Below are positions 32,536 through 45,831 of a stretch of 64,000 nucleotides of DNA, piece after piece. This stretch comes from Orobanche coerulescens. Taxonomy: Eukaryota > Streptophyta > Magnoliopsida > Lamiales > Orobanchaceae. Where the stretch lies: the NCBI GenBank assembly GCA_033398695.1, contig JAWKAU010000214.1, positions 149,001-213,000 of the forward strand, in the 5' to 3' direction. Numbering within the stretch: the stretch's first letter is position 1; each line of letters begins with the position of its first letter. Below the pieces are notes generated by a model, which saw only the letters and a program-made list of their open reading frames with translations, searched no databases and was not told the origin of the DNA. A program made the position numbers and the translations under genes.

Positions 32536-35500
32536 GGTACACTCGATATTCTATCTCAACCTATGTGTACTCTTTTCGATACTGGTGCATCGCATTCATT
32601 CATTTCCGAGTCATGTTTGAGTAGACTACGTCTGGGTAGTGCTACTAGTTCTGAGCCTTATGTCATTGGCCTACCTGATGGTAGACGAATTATCGATAAT
32701 CGTGAGATTCAGAATTGTCCGATTCAGTTTCATGGTCGTGTATGGCCAGCGGACCTAATCGTGGTAGATTTGCCGAGGGACGACGTCATCTTGGGTATTG
32801 ATTGGATGGATCGTCATGATGCCATCATTAATGTCCATAAGCGTATGGTCACTATCATTTCATACGATGGAGTTGAATGTGTGTTTCAGGGAGGTAATCC
32901 CGGCTGTTCTGGTAAGGTCATTAATTCAATGAAAGCAGTAAGATTACTCAATCAGGGATGTGTCGGTTATTGGTGCTATATGGCCAAAACCGAGAAGTCA
33001 TCAGTAATGTTAACGGATATTCCGGTAGTGAGGGAATATGCCGATGTTTTCCGATTTGCTACTGGTTTGCCTCCACGAGGGATGTGGAATTCACGATTGA
33101 GTTGGAGCACAGTACGTCCCGATATCGAAGCGCCGTGCGGATGGCCCGACCGAAATGCAGAATTAAAGAACCAACTTGAAGAGTTGTTCGAGAAGGGTTA
33201 TATTCGACCGAGTGCGTCCCCGTGGGGAGCACCGGTGTTATTTGTCAAGAAGAAGGATGGTTCATTCCGTTTATGTATTGATTATCGGGAGCCGAACAGG
33301 TGACGATCAAGAATAAGTATCCCTTACCCCGTATTGATGATCTCTTAGATCAACTTCGTGAGCTTGAGATTCTCCAAGATCGACTTAAGGTCTGGATATC
33401 ATCAGTTGCGGATCCGAGAGTCGGATATCGCGAGGACGGCGTTTCGAACACGCTATGGTCATTATGAGTTTGTGGTTATGCCGTTCGGATTGACTAATGC
33501 ACCTGCGGTATTCATGGAGTTAATGAATCGGGTCTTCATCGACTTTTTGGATCGGTTTGTTGTTGTCTTCATCGATGACATTTTGATTTATTCTCGTGAC
33601 CGGGAGGAGCACGAGTTTCACTTTCATCAAGTGCTCGACGTGTTGAGACGAGAACAACTTTATGGGAAGTTTTCTAAATGTGAGTTCTGGATGTCCGAAG
33701 TGACTTTTCTCGGACATGTAATTTCATCAGACGGAGTTCGTGTCGATCCTCAGAAGACGGAGGCTATTCGAGATTGGCTACCTCCGAAGAACGTCAAGGA
33801 AATCCGAAGTTTCCTCGGATTAGCGGGTTATTATCGGCGATTTGTAGAGGGATTTTCTAGAATCGCTCAACCCTTAACGAACCTTTTGAGGAAGGATAAG
33901 AAATACACGTGGTCCGACGCGTGTCAACGGAGTTTTGAGGAACTCAAGAGCCGGTTAATGTCAGCACCTGTACTTTCCTTACCGCAGGGGACGGAAGGAT
34001 TTGTGGTCTATAGTGATGCGTCCGGACAGGGTCTCGGATGTGTGCTCATGCAGAACGGGAAGGTTATTGCCTATGCTTCGCGGCAATTGAGACCTTACGA
34101 GATTAATTATCCGACCCACGACCTGGAGCTAGCAGCCGTGGTGTTCGCTTTGAAGATTTGGCGTCATTATCTTTATGGCGTTACCTGTCAGATATTCACC
34201 GATCATAAGAGCTTAAAGTATATATTTACTCAGAAGGAGTTAAATATGCGTCAGAGACGGTGGTTGGAATTAATCAAAGATTATGATATTGAGGTCCTCT
34301 ACCACCCGGACAAGGCGAACGTTGTCGCCGACGCCTTGAGTCGGAAGTCCGTTCAGGAGCAGATGCTTGCCCGTCTAACAGTTCAGAAGGAGCTTCAGCA
34401 GGAATTCCTTAGACCCGAGATCGAGTGCAGCTTCGGCGAGTTCGAGACAGCTTTGTATGTTAGAGATTTCATCATCACTCGAGGAGGCAATTCGAGAGAA
34501 TCAGGGTTCGGACCCATCATTGTTGCGCATCCGAGAGGATGTGGCTCAGGGGAAAGCCCCTGGATTTGTGGTCCACGAGGATGGACTTTTGAGGTTTAAG
34601 AATCGTTTGTGCCTACCGGCAAATGACGAGTTGAAAAACTCGATTTTGAAAGAAGCTCATGCTACCCCTTATTCCGTCCATCCGGGGTCTAGCAAGATGT
34701 ACAAGGACTTGAAACAAAATTACTGGTGGAGTAATATGAAGCGAGAAGTCGCAGAATTTGTTTCGAGATGCTTAACCTGTCAACAAGTTAAGATTGAAAA
34801 TCAGCGACCGGCAGGTATGCTGAAACCTCTTCCTATTCCCGAATGGAAGTGGGAATACATTTCTATGGATTTCATCACGAGTTTGCCAACGAGTCGTCGT
34901 GGCATGAAGACGATCTGGGTGATCGTGGACCGCTTAACCAAATCAGCTCATTTCCTTGAGATCAAGGAAACGTGGGGTCCCGAGAGACTTGCTCAACTGT
35001 TCATCAAAGAGATAGTCGACCGCAGTACTCTAAAAGTATCGTTTCCGATCGTGACGGACGGTTTGTGTCTCATTTTTGGAAATCGATTCATCGTGCTATG
35101 GGAACTCGGCTCAATCTCGATCACGCTTTTCATCCTCGGTCAGACGGACAATCGAGAGAGGACCATTCGGACATTAGAGGACATGTTGAGGGCATGCGTC
35201 CTCGATTGGAAAGACGATTGGGAAGCCCAACTACCATTGATCGAGTTCACGTATAATAATAGTTGGCATGCTTCGATCAAGATGGCACCTTACGAGGCCT
35301 TGTATGGTCGTCGTTGTCGATCTCCGTTGTGTTGGGACGACTTATCGAATCAATCGGCACCGAGCCCGATATGCTTATAGCCGCGTGAGAAGGTAGCTTT
35401 GATCGAGTCGTTTGTTGACCGCTCAGTCGGCGAAATCATATGCGTATAAATCGTCGACCATTAGAGTTCGAAAGTGGTGACCATGTGTTGGTCAAGGTAT

Positions 35501-35889
35501 CCCCAGTCGTGGTATCTTCCGTTTTGGGAAGAGGAAAGTTGAGTCCGAGATTCATTGGACCGTTTGAGATTTTGGATCGGGTGGGCGAGTTAGCTTATCG
35601 ATTGGCTTTACCTCGGCGTTGAGCCGAATTCATAATGTGTTTCATGTCTCTCGATTGCGGAAGTATGTTGCCGACCAGTCACATACTTCGATTCGATGAA
35701 ATCGAGATCGCCGACGATCATTCATATGAGGAACGTCCTATACGAGTTTTAGAGCGGCGAATCAAGCAGTTGAGGAATAAGACGATTCCTTTGGTTAAAA
35801 TTCAGTGGTCTAGACACGGAGTCGAAGAGGCTACTTGGGAAACCGAGGATAGTATGCGGGAGAGTTATCCCGAGTTGTTTGACCCTTAG
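32536..35889 (+). pseudogene. pol: E2 pol remnant: protease, RT, RNase H, integrase, chromodomain-like end
   Basis: The protease active site DTGAS is at about 32578-32592. The linker runs to YADVF (about 33035-33050), where the frame shifts. RT continues with [23 protein letters not shown], then, after another shift, is open at 33358-34599. This frame shows [22 protein letters not shown], the catalytic FIDD box (residues 71-74) and the RNase H box VVYSDASG (Asp220). Integrase is open at 34457-35380 with an intact HHCC finger, but its catalytic core is out of frame from about 35020 to 35160. A chromodomain-like end (VKIQWSRHGVEEATWE) closes the gene at TAG 35887-35889. RT and RNase H look intact; the polyprotein as a whole is not. 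Confidence 0.92.
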
Positions 35890-35906
35890 TTTCGGGGACG
35901 AAACTC

Positions 35907-35919
35907 TTTTAAGGGGGGG
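35907..35919 (+). other. E2 polypurine tract
   Basis: The run ttttaaggggggg lies a few bases before the 3' LTR and matches the tract of E5. Confidence 0.85.
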
Positions 35920-35923
35920 TGTA

Positions 35924-37883
35924 TGTAATACCCAGTTGTAATTCAGTAATTATCACTCAGTAATTATCATTCAGTATTTATCACTCAGTAATTTCAGTCA
36001 TTGTTGATCATTTGTCTCTCAGATTCAGTCATGGTATTCATCATTCAGAGTAATTGTACCGGGTATCGATCGTCATTCATCATTAATCTGATTGGAGTTT
36101 CGTGCCGTGTTTATCATCATTGTCATTTTCGTTGCAAGCTGTGCTTGAGGAGTAGCGCACGCTACATACTCCTTTTAGCGTACGCTAATTGGGTATAGGT
36201 AGCGCACGCTACCGCTCAGCTTTAGCGCACGCTAAGGCTACCTTGGCTGCAGTCCAGAAGGTACTGGACTGCAGGTGAGAATAATTGTAGCGCACGCTAC
36301 GAGTGGTAAGTAGCGCGCGCTAACGGGTCGTAGTAGCGCACGCTATGTGTGTGGAGTAGCGCGCTAGGCGGATCGGGTTGAGTCCGGTGGCTCTTTGGAT
36401 CGCACCGGGTTTATTCATAGCGCACGCTAGGCATTGTTGTTAGCGTACGCAACCGATATGTTAGCGCACGCTAAGTAATGGTTGTAGCGCACGCTATCGA
36501 GGTTAGATCAGAGGGCAGATGTTTTTCTGGACTCCAGTACTGGACGTCAAATATTTCGCTAGCGCACGCTAACAATGGATATTAGCGCACGCTAGTAGTA
36601 TGGCCGTAGCGCACGCTACAAATAGGTACGTAGCGCGCGCTACCGTGTTCGGACAGTGGGTACTGGACTACCCAAATTACTCGTTAGCGCACGCTATGCA
36701 CAAGGGCTAGCGCACGCTAACCTGGACTGAGTATAAATTGGACAGTTTAGTCAGAGTTCGTCATTTTTCATCTCATTTCATTCCTTCGGTATTTTTGGGC
36801 GATTAGAGCGATCCGGAGGATTCTTCGAGGTGTAATCATCAATCATCATCTTCAAGTCTTTGAGTTGAATTTATCATCACTTCATCATCTCCAAACGTCG
36901 AATCAAAGGTATTAATCTCTTGGATCTAGAATTTGGATTTTTGGGTTTTCCTTCCGATTTCTTCGTAAGCTTGGATTATCATTGGGATATGTTAAGTTAT
37001 GGATTATCTACTTGGATTAATATATTCCTACGGATTTAATGGTTATTTTCGGAATTGTTTTCAAGAACCCTTGGGGTTGACTTCGGTTAATTGGGGATTT
37101 TTCCGATTGATGTCGTTATAATCATGATTTATGGATTCCTAATGGATTATTGATATCATTGAAGTGTTTTGTTAGTTCGAAATACTCATTTTAGTGTTGG
37201 TTTCGACATATTCGGGATTGGATATTTTCGAAGTCGTGTGGTTGGTTACGTATTCGTTAGAATGCCCCAATGAGTTCGATTATCGTTGTTTCGACCTTTG
37301 GGTTAGTCGTGTTTTGTTGTTTGATGCGTGTATTGAACGATTGTTGGTAATTATTGTTATTCAAGGTTGTTCGAGCGATCGGTATCTTGGTTAGGACGTT
37401 GTTCGTGGACGGACATTCTTCATCGGTATTGAGTAAGTTAAATCTTACTCGGTTAAAAGGATACTCATTCCTTTTGTTGTTGATTGCTCATAATCATAAT
37501 TCATTCATCATAACATTAATCATTTTGAGACTTGTAAGTGTCGAATAATCATTTCATTCACGAGGAACGACGGTTCCAAATCTTTTCATTGGTTTATCAA
37601 TCACGTCACTATTACTTTCATATCGGTGAGTCATCTTGGCCTTGTCTAATTATTATTCATTGGTTTTCATCATGGTCATTCTCGTTCATGTGACCTTCCG
37701 GGTTCATATTGCGTGGCGGGTGTGGGTCATGTGGAATTTTTAGTCGGGCACATGATGGTCATGTATTGGGTTCACCGATACATCGGACCGTGCACACGGT
37801 AACGCTTACCTCCGTGAGACTAATTAGGTACAAGGACGGGTGTGTCCGGACATTCGTCTTGTACACTTGCACAGGACATTACG
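35924..37883 (+). repeat. E2 3' LTR, first part
   Basis: Starts TGTAATACCCAG and matches the 5' LTR until the TTACG at 37879-37883, where E3 is inserted. It carries its own palindrome array (36152-36720) and TATA box (36732-36739). Confidence 0.95.
36152..36720 (+). promoter_or_regulatory. Palindrome array TAGCGCACGCTA in the E2 3' LTR
   Basis: The series matches the 5' LTR, but several copies that are shortened there (tagcgcgctaa) are full palindromes here (TAGCGCGCGCTA). The array ends 11 bases before tataaatt. Confidence 0.93.
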
Positions 37884-38689
37884 TGTAACACCCCCAAATC
37901 CTATTGGGTTATTACAGCGCCGTGGACCCCACACCAGGAGATCCACCAGGCTAACACGACCAAAATACAACTAACTGGCCAAACAGGGAAATCACAATCC
38001 CTATACTGACATCCAACAATAATATTCCGATATGGAATTTCAATGACAACAGTGGGCCTACATGGCCCAAATACAATACAACGACATCCACGAGCCTTGC
38101 TCGGATAATATAAAATGACAATAACTGACAAGACTGGAGTACTCCAACTGCCTGACTGACATGAACACCAAAACATCTCGGACTAGTATCGCTCGAATGC
38201 CTCGTCGCCATCGTCATGCCCCTGTGTCTCAACTCTTTCCTCGCAAGTACCTAAAACATGAAAACATGTTCCGCCCCACGGTCAGCCATCCAAGATAATG
38301 AATATCAAGTACATGCACAATATGATATGCATCCAAAGGCAGAATAAACAGTACAACAATGGTAGTACGAGATGCTCACAAACCAAAGTAAGAATCGAGC
38401 ATTCGTGGAATATTGTGCCCACGGCATACGATCAATACCTGCTCAATAGGTTAGAACACAAGTGCCCAACGGCGAATCATCAATACGTAACACAACAATA
38501 CATCACCCGAAGGTAACCCAAGCCAAACACCGAAATAGATACAAATCACAACGCCCGAAGGCTCCGACAGAATACCGATACATCACAATGGCCTTAACGG
38601 CCGAACATCCCAGCCGTTTATCATCATAATACCCTGAATGTCACTCACCAAGCCGTCAATCACCACAATGGCCCGAAGCCAAAAGCGGC

Positions 38690-38876
38690 CATTTGTATCA
38701 ATGAGGGCGAAGCCGCACGGCCGTATCACAATGAGGGCCGAAGCCACGGCACGGCCGTATCACAATGAGGGCCGAAGCCACGGCACGGCCGTATCACAAT
38801 GAGGGCCGAAGCCACGGCACGGCCGTATCACAATGAGGGCGAAGCCACGGCGAAGCCGTATCACAATGAGGTCACC
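38690..38876 (-). repeat. 34-bp tandem repeat in the E3 3' LTR
   Basis: The word tatcacaatgagggc recurs at 38724, 38758, 38792 and 38826, with diverged copies at both ends. Each unit has gccacggcacggccg. The other LTR has the same block at about 44129-44307. Confidence 0.92.
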
Positions 38877-38997
38877 CGGTGTGACTCTTGGCTGTAGGTG
38901 TTGGGAAACCAACCGCGAAGGTTCAAGCCCCAAGCTTACCCATCGAGCACTAGCCGAGACTAGTCTCCAAAACATAATTAATCACAAGAACAATCCC

Positions 38998-39690
38998 AAG
39001 ATTACCAAATTCACAAGGATAATAGCGTCTTTGCCTTGGGTCGGCCAACACGACAACAATAACTCACGGATGGGCTCCGTCCACGGCGGTCCCAATTCAA
39101 AAACCTCATTGCCTTGGAATGGCCAATCGATCACAACAACTCAACGGATGGAAACTATCGCCAGCGGTCCCAAATCAATACATCGATTACCTTTAGAGCG
39201 GTCAATCGATAACGATGATACAACGGATGGGAATTATCTTGATAATCCCGATTAAATATGTCGATTGCCTTAGAGCGGTCAACCGATAACCAATGATACA
39301 ACGGATGGGAATTATCTTTGATAATCCCAATTAAATACATCGATTACCTCGAGGCGGTTGTCGATAATCAATGATAACGGATGGGAATTATCTTGATAAT
39401 CCCGATTAAATACATCGATTACCTCGAGCGGTTGTCGATAATCAATGATACAACGGATGGGAATTATCTTGATAATCCCGATTAAATACATCGATTACCT
39501 CGAGCTTAATCGATAATCAATGATACACGGATGGGAATTATCTTGATAATCCCGATTAAATACATCGATTACCTCGAGCAGTTAATCGATAATCAATGAT
39601 ACAACGGATGGGAATTATCTTCGATAATCCCAATTAAATACATCGATTACCTCGAGCGGTTAATCGATAATCAATGATACGGTAGAGTAG
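38998..39690 (-). repeat. 79-bp tandem hairpin repeat in the E3 3' LTR
   Basis: About eight or nine units contain catcgattacc...ttaatcgataatc and the inverted pair gggaattatc/gataatccc. In this copy many units are shortened (cctcgagcgg where the other LTR has cctcagaacgg). Confidence 0.9.
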
Positions 39691-40360
39691 ATATCCGGCG
39701 TTCTAAACGACCACCAAAGCAGATATGAAAACAAATATATCAAACGCCTTCAATCGGCCAATGCAACATCATAGTAATAGTTCCGATTCGATAATACGAT
39801 TCAACGATGCCTCGAGCGACATTAGTGTCAACAATAATAATCGATACATCGATACGCGAACCGGTTATCGACAACAGGAATCTCAATGCCTTAAACCGCC
39901 GTTAACGAATAACGATCACAACGGTAAAATCAGAAGGGTATTGTATCAAACAATCCCCAATATCAATAAATCACGAAGAGACTATGTCTCGAAATGATAC
40001 AACACATTCATACACATATATGATAACATTAATCTCATTGACAGACAAGTATAAAACTTGCCTCAACCGAAGGCGAAAGTCCTTCCACGATCAACGTCAC
40101 GGCACGAAACGACGAACGGCGCCTCCCGACGGTGACAAACACTCGAACAACCAAAGAAGAACAAGAAGAAGCCTCCAAACACCAAAGGAGCATCAACAAG
40201 CTTCCAACCTCAAGCTTCAATCCAAGCTAGGATGATCAAGATCGAGTTGGAAGAGGCTAAACATTAATAACAAGTCGAATGGACGATTCTAGGAGAGGAA
40301 ATGTGTTTTGGTTCGTGAGGAAATGAAAGACGAAACCAAGATAAATGGTGACCAATTAGC

Positions 40361-40725
40361 TACGTCGTTATACACTTATGGTTAACGTACGTAAGAGGCA
40401 TTACGTACGCTATACCAAGACATTAACGTGCGTAATGAAAATCCGTAACTAATCGACTAAAATACGAAGGCCTTAACGTCGTAAACAAGAACTTGTTACG
40501 TGCGTTAACAAGACCTACCTTACGTGCGTAAAGCTCACCTCTTAACGTACGTAAGGGTCCGTTGACCGCAATAGTGAGATCCGATCGGAAGATGCTCGGG
40601 ACCCGGCGGCGACTACGAGGAAGGTTCACGCCACCTACCAAGCCTTACGTCGTAACCTTACGGGCATAACGTCGTAATACTCAACCCTTAACGTACGTAA
40701 ATCTACACATATAGCGTACGTTAAG
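40361..40725 (-). promoter_or_regulatory. Palindrome array TTACGTACGTAA in the E3 3' LTR, partly eroded
   Basis: About 12 copies of a palindrome based on ACGTACGT, several shortened to acgtcgt or changed to acgtgcgt. On the element strand the array lies upstream of the TATA-like box (gataaatgg on plus, 40340-40347). Confidence 0.88.
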
Positions 40726-40940
40726 GCTAGTGTATTTAGCCAAAAATCCAAACTCTCCAACCAACATTCAAACGACGAAACTAACCCGACGACAAGTATA
40801 ATATTTCGATCCCGAAATATTCTAATACAATATACATTGTATTGGTCCAAACAACAACACTTGTACAATTCCAAATGAATACGTACAACTCAACAGTAAT
40901 ACGAAAAAAAAAAAAAAAAAATTACCCCCGGATATTACAT

Positions 40941-40955
40941 ACTCCCCCCCTTAAA
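40941..40955 (-). other. E3 polypurine tract
   Basis: On the minus strand this is a ttttaaggggggg run next to the LTR, preceded by the same gtttcggggacgaaactc stretch that follows the pol stop in E2. Confidence 0.88.
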
Positions 40956-41516
40956 AAGAGTTTCGTCCCCGAAACTCAGGGTGCAAAAACACGGGGCACA
41001 ACTATCCATCAGGATAAGAAAACAACATCTCCAGGAATACTCCTCACTGCGAACCACTTCGCCTGAGAAATCGGGCCAACACCACGAGTTCCCGCGTCTC
41101 CTCTGCCCGAACACGGCGAAAAACAAGGGATAAAATACTCAATCAAGTGCGAGATCAATCAAATCATAACTCCTCCGTTCTCATCGGCATTAAACGCTCA
41201 AGCAAACACTGACTCATGCCACAAAAGGAAAATAAAAACGCATATGTGGTCCTCGGGACCATATCAACTGCACATCCAAGTCCTCACGACTCGGCGTCTC
41301 GGATTGAAATGAACAATTACCCAGATTATTACAAAATCTCGGGTATAACACCAAAAAGGAAGGAAAAACACATCACATGACCTCAAATCTCAAGATTCTC
41401 AAAAGCTATCGTAACAAGGTAGGTCAATAATAAATGGTTCACAACCACAATACAACAAAGCATCGAGTCAAAATATCAGTCCGAAAAACAAGGAAAATAC
41501 AAATCAAGGCCACATC
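40956..41516 (-). other. E3 non-coding region between gag and polypurine tract
   Basis: I see no gene, and no pol similarity in any frame, in these 560 bp. Only the last 40 bases next to the tract match the other elements. Confidence 0.7.
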
Positions 41517-42861
41517 TCAAATGTGTCCAAAATCAACACCCTCCGGGTCATCGAACTCATCGATCTCATCGACTCGAGGAAGACCCAAATTTGAGTTCGC
41601 CGCTCCTCCTCGAGTGTCCATACCTCTGGCTCCCGGAGCCCAATATGACCCCTTGGATGGAGTACGGATTGAAGCAACAAAATCTCTCGAGGCCCGTGAG
41701 CTTCCTTGAGATCTACTGGCACTAGAACTCATGCAGTATTTCTGAAGGTGTCCCGGCTTCCCACACAGAAAACAAACAATAGCTGGCACAGTACAACGGG
41801 TGCTAATGTGCCCCGCTGAATCGCAATTAAAGCAAACAACAGTCGAACTGGTCGCCGGAGAAGAAGATGATCTCCCAGCACGAAGACGACTAGAAGACGA
41901 CCTCTTGGACGTGGGAGCCCGATGTCCTTCTGAACGAACCGGCATCCTAGTCCTCTCACCGGAAGAAACTGAAGGGTTCTTCCGAGCAAGCTCCTTGATC
42001 AAAAGCTCTGCTCCAAGAGCCTTCTCGATGAATTCACCAAGTGAACTGCAATTATGGTTGAACAACTGCATCCTCAACTGCGGGTTCAGCCTCTTGCTAA
42101 AATACTTGATCTTATCCGCCTCAGTACGGATAACAGATGAAGCAAACTGAAGGAGTCCCTGAAACTTCTCCGCAATAACAATAACACCCTCGTCCTCGAC
42201 GGATTCGGGGTTCAAAACCTCTGACAACTTGGCTTCACGAAGTGGAGCCGGATAATATCTCTCTAACATGAGAGTCTTAAACTCGCTCCAAGCACAATCA
42301 CGATCGGTGGGTTTCACAGAAAGCCACCAAGAATAAGCGCCTTTACTCAAATAGTAAGCCGCTCGCCACCTTACTCTCTTAGGACCTTTGAACCATGTCG
42401 AAGAGTTTATCAAAATGTTCAAGCCAATGAACAATATCACCGGTTCCGACGAACCCTCAAAAATAGGCGGCCTCGGCGAGAGATGTCGCCGATAATCGAC
42501 TCACTCTCTGGGTGTCCATAAAGCGGCACATGGGATCCCTGCTGCGGTGGACCACGTACCCGAGGTGCAGTATGGTTTCCATTATCTGTGTCATCTGAGT
42601 CATCTGGGTCATCATGCCCCTCATGAGCAAGTAAGGGTCGATGTGGTCACTCTCAGTCTGATCGACTCCTCGAGTATGACGTTCCGAAGGGGAACCGGTC
42701 GCATAAGTCACATCTCCGGCTGAATTCTGATCCATATCGGCACCCGTACGCGCATAAACATGAGGTCCTGGGTATCGGCCTGCTCTGCAGCCTTTACCCC
42801 CTCTGCTACGTCCTCGGATTCCTCTTTCCATACTGAAAGAATAACGTTCGATCATGAACAA
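41517..42861 (-). pseudogene. gag: E3 gag, complete domain set but split by frameshifts
   Basis: Two minus-strand frames, 42861-42457 and 42440-41517, together cover gag. The first has Met-Glu-Arg at 42831 (aligning with the E5 start), an Arg/Gly-rich region and the LLMRGMMTQMTQMTQ segment. The second has the core AAYYLSKGAYSWWLSVKPT and [15 protein letters not shown], an Arg/Ser-rich stretch and two intact zinc knuckles, CFNCDSAGHISTRC and CFLCGKPGHLQKYC. It ends at a stop 10-15 residues after FDDPEG, which is where the full-length relatives continue into protease. The break around 42430-42480 involves small losses, one of them at a CAG site, so the gene may be intact in reality. It would package its own RNA while enzymes come from a helper. 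Confidence 0.85.
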
Positions 42862-43302
42862 AGCTCAAATATGCCTCAACGGCCAATCCACAATGCCAAG
42901 TCATTATCCAAACATGAATATACATACTCAACAAATAAATAGTCACCTCAAACATGCTAATTATAGCCAATACTGAGCCCACACGCTCCCAAAACAAATA
43001 ATCATGAATGAATCGTAACACAAATGTTACCTACAGATTTCAACAATACATGTATAATCAATGGCATAATGAATGTATGAACATACAAGAGAATCGAGTC
43101 CTTACACAGGTCATACGAAGCTTCGAGGTCTTGCGATACTAGTCTTCACTGACGACGACTCGATGAAAGAATGACTCATACATTCGTTCAACTACCACGA
43201 CTCACAAATCCCGACTGTCCAGATTGTCATAACCTGATAGTCCACTACTACCGCGTCAGTAGAACCACATAACTCACTTATCAGGGTATCTCACAACCCA
43301 AT
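42862..43302 (-). other. E3 untranslated leader
   Basis: AT-rich sequence without a gene. The part next to the primer site matches the other leaders in reverse (agactatcaggttatgac-like words are not conserved, but the site context is). Confidence 0.55.
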
Positions 43303-43314
43303 GCTCCGATACCA
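43303..43314 (-). other. E3 primer-binding site
   Basis: On the minus strand TGGTATCGGAGC, five bases from the LTR at 43320. Identical to the sites in E1, E2 and E5, so E3 belongs to the same group. Confidence 0.9.
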
Positions 43315-44457
43315 TCTTCTGTAACACCCCCAAATCCTATTGGGTTATTACAGCGCCGTGGACCCCACACCAGGAGATCCACCAGGCTAACACGACCAAA
43401 ATACAACTAACTGGCCAAACAGGGAAATCACAATCCCTATACTGACATCCAACAATAATATTCCGATATGGAATTTCAATGACAACAGTGGGCCTACATG
43501 GCCCAAATACAATACAACGACATCCACGAGCCTTGCTCGGATAATATAAAATGACAATAACTGACAAGACTGGAGTACTCCAACTGCCTGACTGACATGA
43601 ACACCAAAACATCTCGGACTAGTATCGCTCGAATGCCTCGTCGCCATCGTCATGCCCCTGTGTCTCAACTCTTTCCTCGCAAGTACCTAAAACATGAAAA
43701 CATGTTCCGCCCCCGGGTCAGCCATCGAGATAATGAATATCAAGTACATGCACAATATGATATGCATCCAAAGGCGTAATAAACGAGATAACAATGGTAG
43801 TACGAGATGCTCACAAACCAAAGTAAGAATCGAGCATTCGTGGAATATTGTGCCCACGGCATACGATCAATACCGCTCAATAGGTTAGAACACAAGTGCC
43901 CAACGGCGAATCATCAATACAGAACACAACAATACATCACCCGAAGGTAACCCAGCCAAACACCGAAATAGATACAAATCACAACGCCCGAAGGCTCCGG
44001 CAGAATACCGATACATCACAATGGCCTTAACACCGAACATCCCGAAGCCGTTTATCATCATAATACCCGAATGTCACTCACCGAAGTCATCAATCACCAC
44101 AATGGCCCAAGCCAAACAGCCCATTTGTATCAATGAGGGCGAAGCCACGGCACGGCCGTATCACAATGAGGGCCGGCCACGGCACGGCCGTATCACAATG
44201 AGGGCGAAGCCACGGCACGGCCGTATCACAATGAGGGCCGAAGCCACGGCACGGCCGTATCACAATGAGGGCGAAGCCACGGCACGGCCGTATCACAATG
44301 AGGTCACCCGGTGGCGTGACTCTTCGAATCGTAGGTGTTGGGAAACCAACCGCGAAGGTTCAAGCCCCAAGCTTACCCATCGAGCACTAGCCGAGACTAG
44401 TCTCCAAAACATAATTAATCACAACAAGAATAATCCCAAGATTACCAAATTCACAAG

Positions 44458-45140
44458 GATAATAGCGTCTTTGCCTTGGGTCGGCCAACACGACAACAAT
44501 AACTCACGGATGGGCTCCGTCCACGGCGGTCCCAATTCAAAACCTCGATTGCCTTGGAATGGCCAATCGATCACAACAACTCAACGGATGGAAACTATCG
44601 CCAGCGGTCCCAAATCAATACATCGATTACCTTTAGAACGGTCAATCGATAACGATGATACAACGGATGGGAATTATCTTCGATAATCCCAATTAAATAT
44701 GTCGATTGCCTTAGAACGGTCAACCGATAACCAATGATACAACGGATGGGAATTATCTTTGATAATCCCAATTAAATACATTGATTACCTCAGAACGGTT
44801 AATCGATAATCAATGATACAACGGATGGGAATTATCTTCGATAATCCCAATTAAATACATCGATTACCTCAGAACGGTTAATCGATAATCAATGATACAA
44901 CGGATGGGAATTATCTTCGATAATCCCAATTAAATACATCGATTACCTCAGAACGGTTAATCGATAATCAATGATACAACGGATGGGAATTATCTTCGAT
45001 AATCCCAATTAAATACATCGATTACCTCAGAACAGTTAATCGATAATCAATGATACAACGGATGGGAATTATCTTCGATAATCCCAATTAAATACATCGA
45101 TTACCTCAGAACGGTTAATCGATAATCAATGATACGGTAG
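44458..45140 (-). repeat. 79-bp tandem hairpin repeat in the E3 5' LTR, about nine copies
   Basis: The word acatcgattacctcag recurs at 44778, 44857, 44936, 45015 and 45094, giving a 79-bp period, with older diverged units upstream. Each unit has two inverted pairs: ATCGATTA/TAATCGAT, and GGGAATTATC/GATAATCCC. The unit variant with tcgattgccttagaacggtc is the one closest to the E1 pol repeat. Confidence 0.93.
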
Positions 45141-45831
45141 AGTAGATATCCCGGCGTTCTAAACCGACCACCGAAACAGATATGAAAACAAATATATCAA
45201 ACGCCTTCAATCGGCCAATGCAACATCATAGTAATAGTTCCAATTCGATAATAACGATTCAACGATGCCTCAGAACGACATTAGTGTCAACAATAATAAT
45301 CGATACATCGATACCGCGAACCGGTTATCGACAACAGGAATCTCAATGCCTTAAACCGGCCGTTAACGAATAACGATCACAACTGGTAAAATCACCGAAG
45401 GGTATTGTATCAAACAATCCCCAATATCAATAAATCACGAAGAGACTATGTCTCGAAATGATACAACACATTCATACACATATATGATAACATTAATCTC
45501 ATTGACCAGTACAAGTATAAAACTTGCCTCAAACCGAAGGCGAGAAAGTCCTTCCACGATCAACGTCCTGGCACGAAACGACGAACGGCGCCTCCCGACG
45601 GTGACAAACACTCGAACAACCAAAGAAGAACAAGAAGAAGCCTCCAAACACCAAAGGAGCATCAACAAGCTTCCAACCTCAAGCTTCAATCCAAGCTAGG
45701 ATGATCAAGATCGAGTTGGAAGAGGCTAAACATTAATAACAAGTCCAAATGGACGATTCTAGGGAGAGGAAATGTGTTTTGGTTCGTGAGGAAATGAAAG
45801 ACGAAACCAAGATAAATAGACTGACCAATTC

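Larger units (their letters stand above)
37884..40939 (-). repeat. E3 3' LTR (left copy)
   Basis: On the plus strand it reads TGTAACACCCCC...GGATATTACA. It holds three repeat blocks (34-bp, 79-bp and the ACGTACGT palindromes). It matches 43320-46416 but is shorter by about 40 bp, through many small losses. Confidence 0.95.

Noticed and set aside
37901..38232. Minus-strand ORFs of 91 and 93 aa, identical again at 43337-43668
   Set aside because: Their conservation is explained by the two LTRs of E3, and no protein motif is visible.
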